Assembly (NCBI RefSeq): GCF_040712315.1
Contig: NC_134021.1
Location: forward strand, 27,118,001 to 27,182,000
DNA: 64,000 nucleotides
Direction: 5' to 3'
DNA from: Castanea sativa
Lineage: Eukaryota > Streptophyta > Magnoliopsida > Fagales > Fagaceae
Shown: positions 1-10,895 of the stretch, in pieces
Layout: every line of letters begins with the position of its first letter
Position numbering within the stretch: position 1 is the first letter of the stretch
Position numbers and translations under genes: made by a program
The notes under the pieces: model-generated
What the model saw: the letters and a program-made list of their open reading frames with translations, nothing else
What the model was told of the DNA's origin: nothing
Databases searched by the model: none

Positions 1-1890
1 GGATGAAGATAAACCATACCCTTTTCGACCTTTTAGAGATAAGGACACGCCTCAATTCATATCTGATCATTCAACTAATCTTTTGAAGCATTCCAACCTC
101 TACAAATAGGGAATGCCTCTCAAAATTCAAGACACTTTCTGACCCCACCCCCCCCCCCCTCCTCTTGCTCTTTTCTTTTGAATTTTCAATTCCCTTTATG
201 TTAAAGACATTCCGGAAGCTTTAGCTTTAAGAATTTCTTTTTTGTAAGTAAAGCATTTTAGGCTTCAAATAGGTGAACAAACTTCTTTGAATTTTAAAAT
301 ATTCTTTTATTAGAAGAGCACACTCATGCAAGAGGAATTCTATTTTTTCTTTCCTTTCTTTCATTGATTTTTGTTATTGTTTGATACATGAATATCTATA
401 GAATGTTTTATTATTTTTTGTTCTTGATATATAATTACCATGTTACGCTTGAATTTTTCTTTAAAATGTTCTTAGATGATTATTTATTGTGATTCTCTTT
501 CTTAAATTTCAAAACTTGCGGCTGGTTATCTGATTTTTTTTTTTAAACTGGTCTGAATTTTTCAGATCTGATTTTATTAATACAAAACTGATCTGAATTT
601 TTCAGATCTAATTTTTTTAATACAAAACTGATCTAATTTTTTTAATACAAAATTGATCTGAGTTTTTTCAGATCTGATTTTTTAAAACAAAACTGATCTG
701 AATTTTTCAGATCTAATTTTTTAACTCACAAAACTGATTTGAATGTTTCAGATCTGATTTTTTTAATACAAAGTTGATCTGTATTTTCATTAAATATAAA
801 TATGATTTTCTTAACTCACAAAACTGATCTGAATTTTTCAGATTTGATTTTTTAAACTAACAAAACTGATCTGTTTTTTCATTAAATACAGATTTGATAT
901 TTTAAAACTCATAAAACTGATTTGTATTTTCATTAAATACAAATATGATTTTTTATGAACTCCAAAAACTAATCTGTATTTTCATTAAATACAGATCTAA
1001 TTTTTTTAAGACTCAAAATTGATCTGTACTTTCATTAAATAAAGATTTCATTTTTGTTACACAATTGTAGATTTTGAAATTTAAAAGAAGGGATTAAAAA
1101 TTAGGTTGAAGTATTTTCTTTTTCTTAATATGTGATGCATGCATATTAAATTTACCTCATGAATGTGGATCCTCTCTCAAAAAATCCCCTTTTTTATTTA
1201 TTTCTAAAAAACAGATCTGACTCTTTTTCTTCATACAAACAAAAAATCATTTTGTTTAACTTTTCAAAACAGATTTGACTTTTTTAACAAAATCCTTTTT
1301 TTTTTCAAAACAGATCTAACTTTTACAAATCAAACTTTTTTTTTTTTACTTTACAAAAACAGATTTGATTTTTTTTAACAAACCAAGTCTTATTTTTTTA
1401 TCCTCAAAACCGATCTGAATTTTCTTTTAAAAGGGGATATATTCATGAGGCAGAAAAGAGTATCTTGGTCATTAGAGTCTAGAAGACCAAACTCTGTCTG
1501 GGCGAAATGGGTGCCTAACATCTTCCTATTCCGTAACCTAGCCCCTAAGCTTAGGATTTTTGGATAAGTAGATTAGTGTCTTGTTTTTTTTTTTTTTTTT
1601 TTTTTTTAAATATTGGTAGATTGTAACTAGGACCAAAGCTTTGTATTCTTTTGCATGGATTGTAACTAAGACCCAAAACCTTGTAAGGTTTAATTTACCA
1701 AAATTGTACTTTTCTCTATTCAATCAATGACATTCAAAGTATTTTAAATATGTAATTTGTATTTAGTTTTTTCTCTTTTTTTTTGTATAAAAAATAAGTG
1801 GCTACTCCACACCACTTACCCAAAAGAGAGGTGCCCTTCAAAGCACCCAAATCTCTTTTTTAAGAGCACCCAAGTTTTATGGCTCTCACA
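1..1890 (+). mobile_element. 5' LTR of Tat/Ogre-type Ty3/gypsy element A (5' end outside window)
   Basis: The stretch ends in ...CTCACA directly before a tRNA-Arg-like primer binding site, as the 3' end of a 5' LTR should. The same order of blocks is found reversed at 30413-32445: the TTAAAGACATTCCGGAAGC block (210-230), an array of CAGATCTG units, the GGGTGCCTAACATCTTCC block near 1509-1526, and AATAAGTGGCTACTCCA near 1793. The TG start of the LTR is not in the window. A C-run lies at 147-159 and a T-run at 1585-1606. Tat/Ogre assignment is from family knowledge of the GGTGTTAGGCACC signature and of the primer site; it is inference, not a search result. Confidence 0.75.
530..1430. repeat. 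Degenerate tandem array of CAGATCTG units inside the LTR
   Basis: From 530 to about 1070 a unit of roughly 40 bp recurs (AAAACTGATCTGAATTTTTC, then AGATCTGATTTTTTTAATAC), about a dozen times with drift; some later units carry TTTTCATTAAATACAGAT instead. A looser continuation (AAAACAGATCTGACTTTTT type) runs from 1205 to 1430. Each unit centres on the palindrome CAGATCTG. The LTR of element B carries a related array at 30990-31560, so the array is a property of this LTR family. Confidence 0.8.
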
Positions 1891-1891
1891 G

Positions 1892-1910
1892 TGGTGACTC
1901 TACTGGGGAT
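1892..1910 (+). promoter_or_regulatory. Primer binding site matching tRNA-Arg 3' end
   Basis: TGGTGACTCTACTGGGGAT matches the complement of the 3' end of plant tRNA-Arg (TGGCGACTCCACTGGGGAT) except for two C-to-T changes. It starts two bases after the LTR end. tRNA-Arg priming is known for the Ogre/Tat lineage. The two mismatches look like methylcytosine decay, so this copy is old. Confidence 0.75.
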
Positions 1911-2718
1911 GTCGAGGGCTAAGCTTCATGTTAGACTTTAAGTGACCAAATATATACCCCTATCTTTTGCATGATTTTGCATGATATTGTTATTTGTTTA
2001 TTTATTTATGCTTTGAGATGTTTGTATGGTATTTTGTTGTTTGTATTGATTGATAAGAGCTTTCCCTAACTGTCATAGTTTGTGCCATCAAAACAACAAA
2101 TATGTATGCACCCATCTCGACAATATGGTGGTAGTAACCATGGATCACCGGTTTTCATTAGATTCAGGTACCCAGTTGCAAACTCACCAACTCATAGCCC
2201 AAGGTCACTGGATCATTTCTTGTTGGCTATAATGGATAGACCATGCCATTTGGACCAATGTAATGTTCATTACATTACAAGTTGGGAGGTGTAACGTCCT
2301 AGCTATAAGAAACAATAAAACAACAAACCCACCTTATAATGTAATGAAGTAGAACCTACCCTTAGGCCGGTCCATGTTAAAATTGCATTGCATATTGCGT
2401 GTGTTTGTTTGGTTGGTTGATTGATATAGATGGGGGCCTAGCTGTGATTGACCCAACCAAGCCTTTTCTTACGGGAGAATTTCGTCAAGATCAGAGGGAA
2501 GGCTTCAAAGAGAACCCAATACCGACACTCAAGCCAGGAGTTCCAGTTCCAAGCCCATCACTCTCGTCATGGTACTAAAGCTCGTGAGCATAGAAGACAC
2601 TCCATCATTGCGACATCATAATCCCATATTCGACCTACAAGACAGTTCAAGCCACAAGAAGTCTGAAGATCCCATCACCATGGCGGAAGAGGGAGAACAT
2701 CATAACATTGAAGAACCT
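1911..2718 (+). mobile_element. Leader of Tat/Ogre element A
   Basis: Sequence between the primer binding site and the first copia insertion. It contains a short open frame (2569-2763) whose last codons are contributed by the inserted LTR, so that frame is not a natural protein. The segment should join the gag remnant that begins near 7421 once the insertion at 2719-7367 is removed. No conserved domain is recognised. Confidence 0.5.
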
Positions 2719-4866
2719 TGTTGGGAAATTTTGACCCCGGTTGATAGAATTAACAAGTTTTAAAGACAAGTTACTAATTAGGTTTATTATGAATAAAACT
2801 TTTTAAAATAAACAAACATCAATATCATGTCAAAATCATGCACAAGGGAAAACTAAATAAGACAAGATATGATGACCTAGGAAAACCAATTAAACAAACT
2901 AGTTTCACAGTGAAAAACCTGGGGGGAAACCTTCCCGAAAAGCAATTCACTATAGTAAAGAGAAATTTCAGATCTAGTACAAAACCTTTGTGATATGCAT
3001 GAAATATATACAATAAAGTACCATCAAATTTTCATAGTTAGCCTTATTTTTATATTATTTTGTGACTAATTATATATTATATTTGTTTTGTGGAAAATAA
3101 AGGCTATTCACAATTGAGAAGCTGAACAAGTCACAAATTGAATGCTAGGTGGGTTAGGCCAATTATAAAGCCAACTCAAGAGAAGAGAGCTTGCCATGAA
3201 GTAAAGATTCAGCCCAAAGAAGTAGAGCATCCAGCCCAGGCATGAATTCAAGAAGAAGCCCAAGATGCAATTCAACACGGATGAAGTTTGCTAGGAAAGA
3301 AACTACAATCAAGCACAGGTGTGTCACAAGGGAAAACAAGTCAACGTGGCGAGCTTTTGAAATCAATCACTAATTGACTTGTTGTTGTGGGCCACCATAT
3401 TACTTCACCAAAACATGTACTTGAAATCTTAGTGCGTTGCTTGAAACAGGACTGGAGCACAGGCAGCAACACGTGGTTTCTTTTATGGCTCTTCTCTAGC
3501 ACTGTGACTATTTTTTTCTCTATTTTATTTGTCTAGCTAAATGTTTAGTATTTTAGTTTTGTGTTTTCTTTCAATTACTATGAGTAGCTAAATTTATAAT
3601 TAAGGTTGAGGATGAAACTTTGTTAAGGATTATCAGTAGTATTTATGTGATTTGATTTTTATCACAATAGTTGTTCTTTAATGATTTAAATTGTTCTTAC
3701 TTCATATCAATTGACTAAGATGAGATTCTAGATATGAGTTCAATCATGTTTTTCTCATAATTTAGGATTTATCTTAATTAGTTGAATGCTTAGTTTATTA
3801 ATTCTTGATTATAAAATTAGATATCGATTGTGATTTATCTGTCAATGGATACAATTTATGATTTGATTTTTAGAATTGGATATATCTTGTGATTTGTTTG
3901 GCTACGGATACAATTGATGATTTTATTTTATACTTAAGAAGTGAAGAAAAACATGCTTTTGATTTTCAAAATAAGGATTTTAATGAGAATATTTTTCATG
4001 ATAGAAAGATTAATTTCTAAATTATCATGCAATGGTTGGGAAAAATCAATGATCATAAATATATGCTGATATGAATTAATAAGGTGGATTCCAAGACCTT
4101 AACTCATTTCCCTTGATTGTTTACATCTTTTTATTGCTTTATATCTTTTGCTTAGTTTAACTATTTGCTCAATTTTATCATTTGCTTAGTTTATTTAATT
4201 TCAAAACAACCAATTTTTATTAAACTAGATTAGGATTAATTTGGTTAAGATTTTATTAATTTTCTTACATTCATACAAGTCCCTGTGGGTTCAACCTCGT
4301 TTTTGTCAAACTATACTTTGGTATGGTTCGTACACTTGCAAGTATTTTAAAATTTCACAACACTTTGTCCCTAGACTCTACAATCCTCGTAAATGAACTT
4401 ACAGCAGAAACCTTCTACCGCTTTAGAACCTCTGAACTCTTCAATATATGAACGCCACCCTTTTATGCACGGATCCCAGTACATGACTAACTCATTTGCG
4501 AGAATCCCAGTACGTGACTCACTCACCAACTTGAGGAAGAAGAATGTTGGCTGCAAAGTTCTTCACTTCATCAACAATGAAGATCAAGAAGCACTTGGTT
4601 ACAAAACCCTAAGGCGCAAAGACGCAGTAGCTTCTTTCAAAGAGAATAAGGCATCGGTCACCTTTTGCATGTGTTCTCCTTGTATTCTCTTATGTGACGG
4701 CCTTTAAAATAAACCTTATATATGTCTAGAGTTGTGAGAAAAGAAACCCTACACAAATACATACGCATGGGCCGAAAATCATATTTGAAAAACTGATTTT
4801 CATAATTCTCGATAGATAGAATCTGTTGAAAGCTGTCAAGACTCATTAAACCTCGATAGATAGCTA
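2719..4866 (-). repeat. 3' LTR of the minus-strand copia element, truncated and interrupted
   Basis: Collinear with the 5' LTR at 6375-7367: both start TGTTGG.AAATTT and share blocks through TCCCTAGACTCTAC and CCTCGATAGATAGCT. The copy is split by a solo LTR at 2991-4362. Homology ends near 4866, where gag-derived sequence begins. Apparent small open frames here (for example 4393-4707) are also present in the intact LTR copy at 6544-6963 and are not genes. Confidence 0.85.
2991..4362 (+). mobile_element. Solo LTR nested in copia LTR, perfect 5-bp TSD
   Basis: Begins TGATATGCAT and ends TTTCACAACA, and is flanked on both sides by CTTTG (2986-2990 and 4363-4367). The uninterrupted sister LTR reads straight through this site once (about 6640-6645), which proves an insertion. 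The right end carries the phrase GTCCCTGTGGGTTCAACCTC, typical of many plant gypsy LTR ends, and no primer site or coding region follows. Orientation is inferred from that phrase. Confidence 0.88.
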
Positions 4867-4931
4867 ATAAGGTGTTCTCCACAACAAGTGTCTCAATTAA
4901 CCTTGTAGTCTCATTTACTTTGACAAACAAA

Positions 4932-5585
4932 TCAGCTTTTTTCATTTTTTACCTCATTAAGCTCTATTCTACAATGATGAGAAGTCTTTTCAGTTTTTAT
5001 AAATTCAGTGCATAGTTTATCATAGGCTTCTTGAAGGGTCATCTTCTTGAATGCTTCATCATCAAAAGAATCCTCACTGTCACTAGCACTCTCCACAATC
5101 ACCTTATCAGTTGTGGCAGCAAAACCTATAAAGTGACCACATTCATTCATATACTCATCGGAAGAGTCATCCTCAGTATCACTCCCAGTAGCAACCAACC
5201 CTTTATCTATTGAATTCTTGGTCTTTTCCTTCATAAGATATTTTAGGCACTCTATTCTTATATGACCAAAACTTTTGCACTCATGGTACTGGATAAGGGG
5301 TTTCTCATTCTTACCCTTCCTAGAGGATTTAGATTTTCTAGGAGGTTTGTCCTTATCCTTTTTCCTAAATTGAAGAAGTTTCATAAACTCATCAGTTATG
5401 AAGGTTAAGTCCTCATCCTCATCTTCATCTTCATCTTCATCTCCAGTGTCATCACTTTCTTCCTCTATACCCTTAAGAGTCAAGTTTTTACTCTTTCCAC
5501 CTTTTTCCATTGAGCCTAATCTCCTCTCATAGGTTTGAAGGTTCCCTACAACCTCAGTCAAAGGAAGTTGATCAATGTCCTTCAC
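4932..5585 (-). pseudogene. gag: copia gag, C-terminal half with damaged zinc knuckle
   Basis: Continues the Gag of the preceding segment in another frame. Seen in order: a region matching the end of UBN2 (DIDQLPLTEVVGNLQTYERR), an acidic run (DEDEDEDEDED), a basic stretch, a knuckle reading YHECKSFGHIRIEC, then acidic residues and the start of a coiled segment. A CCHC knuckle needs C-x2-C-x4-H-x4-C. Here the first Cys is Tyr (TAC), so zinc binding would be lost. The frame ends at 4932 shortly before the deletion junction with the 3' LTR. Confidence 0.8.
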
Positions 5586-6099
5586 TTCTTCAATGGCAGT
5601 GATCTTGGCATGGAATCTTTAGGTAAGGACCTAAGGATTTTTCTAACAATTTTGGATTCTGCTATAGATTCTCCAAGGTTGAAGGCAGAATTCACAATAT
5701 CCTTGAGTTTAACATAGAACTCATCACAGGTCTTATCCTCCTTCATCCTTATTTCTTCAAAACTACTAGTGAGTCTTTGAAACTTCACAGTCTTTATTGC
5801 CTTGGTACCTTCATAGATGGTCTCCAGAATGGTCCAGGCTTCCTTGGCAACTTTAGTGGATGATATTTTCTTGAATTCCTCATTGGTTACCCCACAAAAC
5901 AAAGCATTCAAGGCCCTACAGTTGAAATTTGCTGCTATGATCGTTGCATCATCCCAATCCACTAGCGATTCTTTTGGCTTAATCCAGCCAACTTTAACAA
6001 CTTGCCATATCTGTTCACCCAGAGCCTGCAAAAAAACTTTCATACGAACTTTTCAGTATGCATAATTAATGCCATCAAAAGAGATTGTTCACGATCCAT
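5582..6099 (-). pseudogene. gag: copia gag, N-terminal half (UBN2/DUF4219-type)
   Basis: This is the capsid-like N-terminal region of a copia Gag. The natural start is probably the ATG at 6099-6097 (MDREQSL), but a deletion of about 16 bp shifts the frame. In the family frame the codon after a Tyr is TGA where tryptophan is expected, so the readable frame starts only at 6043. Residues such as DWDDA, NFNCRALNALF and TVKFQRLTSSFEEI fit the UBN2 gag family. The frame ends by shifting into the next segment near 5585. The segment lies just inside the primer site, as gag should. It is a dead copy. Confidence 0.8.
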
Positions 6100-6153
6100 G
6101 ACAACGGAGGTCAAGGATCACACTCAAGAAATTATTCCAATCAGAGTGTACCC

Positions 6154-6372
6154 GCTTTGATACCATTTGTCGAACCATGAGTTATGTCATTCCATATCAA
6201 AAAAAATTGGTGATGAGGAAGACATACTCAAATCTTTTATGACTTTCGACATCACACCACACGGGCCTGTTTTTAGAGTGATTGTATGGAGTCAAATTGT
6301 GGTCCTCCCAACAATCCCTCCCTCATAATGACACTCTCACGACTCGAACCCATGATCTTGGCTCTGATACCA
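6154..6372 (-). promoter_or_regulatory. Two tRNA-Met-type primer-site motifs 207 bp apart
   Basis: On the minus strand TGGTATCAGAGC lies at 6372-6361, three bases inside the 5' LTR end, and a second copy, TGGTATCAAAGC, lies at 6165-6154 just before gag. The spacer on the minus strand contains a TGTTGGGAGG...GTTCGACA segment of about 150-190 bp that starts TG and ends CA next to the second motif. This could be a short foreign LTR or a recombinant leader. In the sister element at 10896 there is only one such motif, directly before gag. Confidence 0.6.
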
Positions 6373-6374
6373 CT

Positions 6375-7367
6375 TGTTGGAAAATTTAGACCCCGGTTGA
6401 TAGAATTAACAAATTTTAAACCCAAGTTGTTAAATAAGTTTATTATTAATAAAACTTGTTAAAATAAAAAAACATCAATATTATATCAAAATCATGCACA
6501 ACAGAAAATTAAATAAGATAAGATATGATGACCAAAAAAACCAATGAAACAATCTAGTTTCACAGTAAAAAACCTTGGGGGAAACCTTCTTGAAAAGAAA
6601 TTCACTATAGTAAAGAGAAGTTTCAAATCTAGTACAAAACTTTTGTCCCTAGACTCTACAATCCCCGTAGATGAACTTACAGCAGAAATCTTCTACCACT
6701 TCAGAACCTCTGAACTCTTCAATATACGAACGCCACCCTTTTATGCACGGATCTCAGTACGTGACTTACTCACAAACTTGAGGAAGAAGAATGTTGGCTG
6801 CAAAATTCTTCACTTCATCAACAATGAAGATCAAGAAGCACTTGGTTACAAAACCTTAAGGTGCAAAGACACAATAGCTTCTTTCAAAGAGAATAAGGCA
6901 TCAGTCACCTTTTGCATGTGTTCTCCTTGTATTCTCTTATGTGACAGCCTTATATATGTCTAGGATTATGAGAAAAGAAACCCTACACAAATACATAAGC
7001 ATGGGCCAAAAATTAGATTTGAAAAACTTATTTTTGTAATTCTCGATAGATAGTATCTGTTGAGCAGCTGTCGAGACCTCGATAGATAGAATCTGTAGAA
7101 AGTTGTCGAGACTCATTAAACCTCAATAGATAGCTATCAGTCGAGAGCTGTCGGGAATCTGGCTAGCTTTAATGAACAACCCTTCTTAACTTTTTTATTG
7201 GCCTAATCTTCATAGCTTTAATACTTGGCTTAAACAACATGTTTCTTAAAGTATTAAACACATCTTACATCTACCCAATTACATGTAAAGTGCGTTTTGT
7301 CAAAGAACTAGCCAATTACATAAAATGTTGACATATGTTCCTAACATGAGTCACATATGTCCTAACA
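6375..7367 (-). repeat. 5' LTR of the minus-strand copia element (intact, 993 bp)
   Basis: Read on the minus strand it starts TGTTAGGACATATGTG and ends in TTTTCCAACA next to a primer-site motif. It shares long blocks with the LTRs at 10896 and 16552, so the two copia elements are related families. It contains several TCTCGATAGATAG / CTGTCGAG motifs at 7038-7160. Confidence 0.85.
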
Positions 7368-7420
7368 AACCCATGAACACTTAAAAGCTATTGAACACCA
7401 TGGTAGCTAATTAAATCCAG

Positions 7421-8570
7421 CTAAGGGAGCACATGAACCTTATGGTACAACAATTTCAAAACCTGAAGTGTGGCCAAAAGGAAAATAAGACTGGCCATAA
7501 TTCCCCAACCATGGAGGGTGAGAAGAAGATCAATGAGAGGATAAACAAGCTGGAAGAGATTATCAGGAGTGCTTGCAAGATGGAAGACCTCATGGACTAC
7601 CAATCACTCTCACTTTTCCTTGATGTGAGACTACCTCTCAAGTTCAAGATGCCAACCTGGACAAGTTCGAAGGGATTGGTTGCCCAAAGTCCCATTTCAA
7701 GATGTATTTGAGGGTCATGTAGCCCCTAGGAGTAAGTAAAGAACTACTTGCTCAAATGTTCCAAGATACTCTGATTAGAGCTGCTCTTAGGTGGTTCCTC
7801 AACCTAGATGATGCTAGAGCAAGGAGTTGGGAGGAAATCTGCCGTGAGCTTCACAATCAATACAAGTACAACATAGAGGTGGATGTAACAATGAGGTATC
7901 TCGAGATCACGAAGCAAGAGCCAAAAGAATCCTTCTTTACCTTCATTACCAAGTGGAGGTCCAAAGCTGCATAGATGATGAATAGGCCAAGTGAAGAAGA
8001 ACAATTAACTATGGTTGTAAAGAACTTATTACCTGTATACCATAACTACTTTTTTGCTCAATATTTTCCTAATTTTAAAGCTTTGATTGCTGTTGGAACC
8101 CAAATTGAAGATGTAATAAATAATAGCACTATAAAGAATAAGGATCCACCAAGGTTTAAAAAGAATCTAGGATCTAATCTAAAGCTGCAGCAGTTTCTAA
8201 TATATACAAAAATGATCCTTACCAACTTATTACTCCTATTTCCCCCGTGCAAATATCACAAGGGCCGCATCCAAGGCCTAGAAGGAAATTTCATGAGTTA
8301 TATATGCCTGTGAGTCAAGTTTTTGAAAAACTAAAAGCAAAAGGGTTACGGAAACCCTTAGACCCAAGACCAATTCCAAACCCAATGCCTGCAAGGTTTG
8401 ATGTAACTAAGAGATATGCCTACCACCAAAGCCCTGGCCATGATACTGACAAGTGTTTTAGCCTTCGTCGTACAATTCAAGACTTAATAGAAAATAAGGT
8501 GTTCTCCATAACAAGGTCTTTCCATCAACCATATATGCAAAATCAAGGTACTCCTAAGAAAGTTTTGTGA
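7421..8570 (+). pseudogene. gag: Tat/Ogre gag remnant (element A)
   Basis: Pieces in at least three frames make up one retroviral-type gag region. The first (7433-7711) is basic and coiled. The second (7756-7974) contains AALRWFLNLDDARARSWEE and RYLEITKQEPKESFFTF, matching the core retrotransposon gag domain. The third (7975-8150) continues with RPSEEEQLTMVVKNLLPVY. The fourth (8247-8520) has a degenerate knuckle-like stretch, AYHQSPGHDTDKCFSLRRTI, near the expected C-terminus. In-frame stops and frameshifts separate the pieces. The region sits downstream of the tRNA-Arg primer site once the copia insertion is removed. No protease, RT or integrase follows: the sequence passes at about 8510-8575 into an opposite-strand segment. 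Confidence 0.75.
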
Positions 8571-8574
8571 CTCT

Positions 8575-9180
8575 CCACCATGAAATACAGAGTACAATCC
8601 CAGAAGAGTTTCTGCTAAGATGAGAGGAACATGATTATCACCATCTTCAATTTGACTCACAATACCTATGGCTTGAGCATCCACAAAACCAGATCTTCTA
8701 GAGCAAAGAAAAAATTTTCCCATGAAGCAAAGAGCTAAGCCAAAATTCTTCTACATGTTTTCAGTCACTCCATGAGTACGTTTATTAATTAGTCTTAAAA
8801 GAACTGCACGAAGATTCACCATGTGCCCTTCAATCATACTACTGGTAATTGAAGTAGGACGTCTTAGAGCATCAAACAAAATTTCCCTATGTCTAGGATC
8901 ACAAGAAACTGCTATGAATTTCTTGCTAGGATCATAACCATAATAGCTTAAAATTCTTCAATTGTGGGACAAAGTTCAGCAGTTTGAAACCGAAATACAT
9001 GATCTTCAATATCTCAAAAGTTCACAGCAGCAAGGAGGACATCCCACTTGATCTTGATATTCCTCAAAACTTTGATTCCCTATAGTTTGTAGGTTGAAAA
9101 ATTGGTCTTGGTACTAAAATCAAAGCTACGAACCCATCTATTGATATCATGAATTGTTGAGTGAGAAAAGTTTTATTTGT
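8575..9180 (-). pseudogene. DUF7745-like antisense ORF remnant
   Basis: Minus-strand pieces in several frames resemble a plant-specific family that I recall as DUF7745. One (about 8920-9010) reads FRFQTAELCPTIEEF. Another (8577-8723) reads GKFFLCSRRSGFVDAQAIG followed by LILAETLLGLYSVFHGGES. Such proteins occur as plant unknowns and as extra, often antisense, ORFs of Tat-like retroelements. Here the strand is opposite to the gag just upstream. Frames are broken by stops, so this is a pseudogene. The family name is from memory; a PMD-type relative is the main alternative. Confidence 0.5.
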
Positions 9181-10140
9181 TAGCCATGGATAACTCTTGC
9201 TTGTGATTATTGTGTCTTGCTAACCTTAATGCAAAGATGTGTTTGCAAGATAGATGCTAAAATAAGCTACCTCAGTCCTTAACTAGGTTTAAATAAGTTT
9301 CAAGAGTTTGTAATTGACTAGGAAAGTGTTTCATGGACTCAAACGGAGAAAATATTTTTCAAAAAGCTCGAAAACGCAAAAAATGCATTGAAAAAGCATG
9401 AGGAGTTAGCCCACAATTGAGCGTGCCAATCAGCACCTTAAAGTGCCAGTTGGCACTCTAAGAGTGCTGATTGGTACTCTTCAAGTGCAAATCGACACTC
9501 CAAGAGTGCCGATTGGCACCCAGCTCCACCAAGGCACAACTATCTTGTTTTGTGATTTTTGGGCACTCCTCGGGTCTGTTTTTGACTCCATTTTTCAAAA
9601 AAATTTAATTAAGCAATAAAGTCTTCAAGAATTTGCATAAATTTTCAAACTAGGGCATTCAGACATGCCATGTCCAATGGTTTAAAAAAAAATCATCTGC
9701 ATCACTACTTTCAAAAAAAAAAGGGAAGAAGAGAAAATTAATTAAATCAAGACTTTTTTCAAGTCATACACTCATCTCTCAAACTAGGGGCATTCGACTA
9801 GGCCTTATCCCCTGTTTTCAGAACAAGTAAAAATCACTCATTCCATTTCAAAAAAAAAAAGTGCAAGAGAAAAATTCTTTTCAAAAGTGAAGGGTTATCA
9901 TGCACAAAGTTTCAAACTAGGGGCATTCGGCCGTGCCTCATTCAAGTAAGTGCAAATCCCATTAGAAGTGGGCAAATAAGTTCAAATTGTTTTGCTACAA
10001 GGCCTCATCAGTTGAATTCTAAACTTTTCTTATCTAAAGTTCCAACAACATTAGAAGCAATTCAAAGGCAAAAGAGCTAGAAGTTGAATTAATACAAATT
10101 GTCTAAGGGTATTTTCTTGTTTTTGTAGGAAAACTAAAAT
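9181..10140. repeat. Non-coding repeats: GTGCC.ATCGGCAC palindromes and a three-fold tandem
   Basis: At 9422-9520 four or five near-palindromes of the type GTGCCAATCGGCAC / GTGCCGATTGGCAC lie head to tail. Similar ones occur in the LTR fragment at 37213-37266. From about 9600 to 9960 three copies of a unit of 130-160 bp share the phrase TTTCAAACTAGGGGCATTCG and end in A-rich tracts. This may be the upstream region of the antisense DUF7745-like gene. No open frame of note. Confidence 0.55.
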
Positions 10141-10895
10141 GCAAGTCAAGCATCATTCGGACTCTAGGTCCGCTGGCGGAAAGATCTCTAAGACCCACCT
10201 CTAAAGGATCCACCCTCAGTGTTTACTTCCTGACTTACATAAAATCGAGATTCTTGTTGCTAGTTCTCAAGTTCAAGATTTATGATCCTCTCCTCCAAGG
10301 ACCTTGAGTTGGCATCAGCCAATGCCATTCAAGTATTTTGAAAAATTAACAAAGATAAGTGTTAGACCCATCACCATAGAAATTCAAGCAAAAAGAACTC
10401 GGAAAGCATCACTTATACCCAGTTCACTTCATTTAGCACATATTGAGAAGATTGAGTGTGCACTACCAGTTGCAAACCTCCAATCATCTGCATGCTTTCC
10501 TCTGCAAGATCAATCCCGGCCTGAAACACAAATTCACCAGTTCATGAACAATTCAAAAAAAAATGAGGACAAGAAACTAAAAGATTTAGGAACACACTAG
10601 GTCAGGCCAAGGGACATTTGGGGTGTGCTCTGGCCTGCCTAAAGTTAGAGAGCTGTATGACCCATCAGGATTTATCACTTCATATTGCCATGCAGGAAAA
10701 TGGGGGTAAGTCTCCATGAAAGAACTAGAAGAGCTACTAGCATGGCTAGGAGAGGGATTTTCCTCTTTCTCTCCTTTTTTAGAATCTTCAGTAGATGAAG
10801 CCTAAGAGTGCAACATACAGATATTGTCATAAAAGCCGAAATATGGAAGATGAGCATACAAGATAAAATACAAATTGATTTCGGAAGGAAAGAAA
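10141..10895 (-). mobile_element. Element A segment: distal part of the antisense PMD gene and flanking DNA
   Basis: Immediately left of the second copia insertion. Joined across that insertion (AGAAA duplicated) it continues the antisense PMD pseudogene whose main exons lie at 17562-18882. Minus-strand reading gives a Ser/Pro/Glu-rich tail (about 10690-10800), not a known domain. The leftmost 450 bp, including an open frame at 10304-10600, resembles no family known to me. Confidence 0.4.

Larger units (their letters stand above)
2719..7367 (-). mobile_element. Ty1/copia (SIRE-like) element, minus strand, pol-deleted
   Basis: The left end TGTTGGGAAATT (2719) and the right end CCTAACA (7367) are flanked by AACCT (2714-2718) and AACCC (7368-7372), a 5-bp target duplication with one transition. 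Reading leftwards, the order is 5' LTR (7367-6375), primer site, gag (about 6099-4932), then directly the truncated 3' LTR (4866-2719). Protease, integrase, RT and RNase H are absent. At about 4867 gag sequence joins LTR sequence, so one deletion removed all of pol and the first 250 or so bases of the 3' LTR. The target was the leader of Tat element A. Confidence 0.85.

Noticed and set aside
4393..4707. 104-codon open frame
   Set aside because: It lies wholly inside a copia LTR and recurs in the sister LTR (6544-6963) with changes that do not look protein-conserving.
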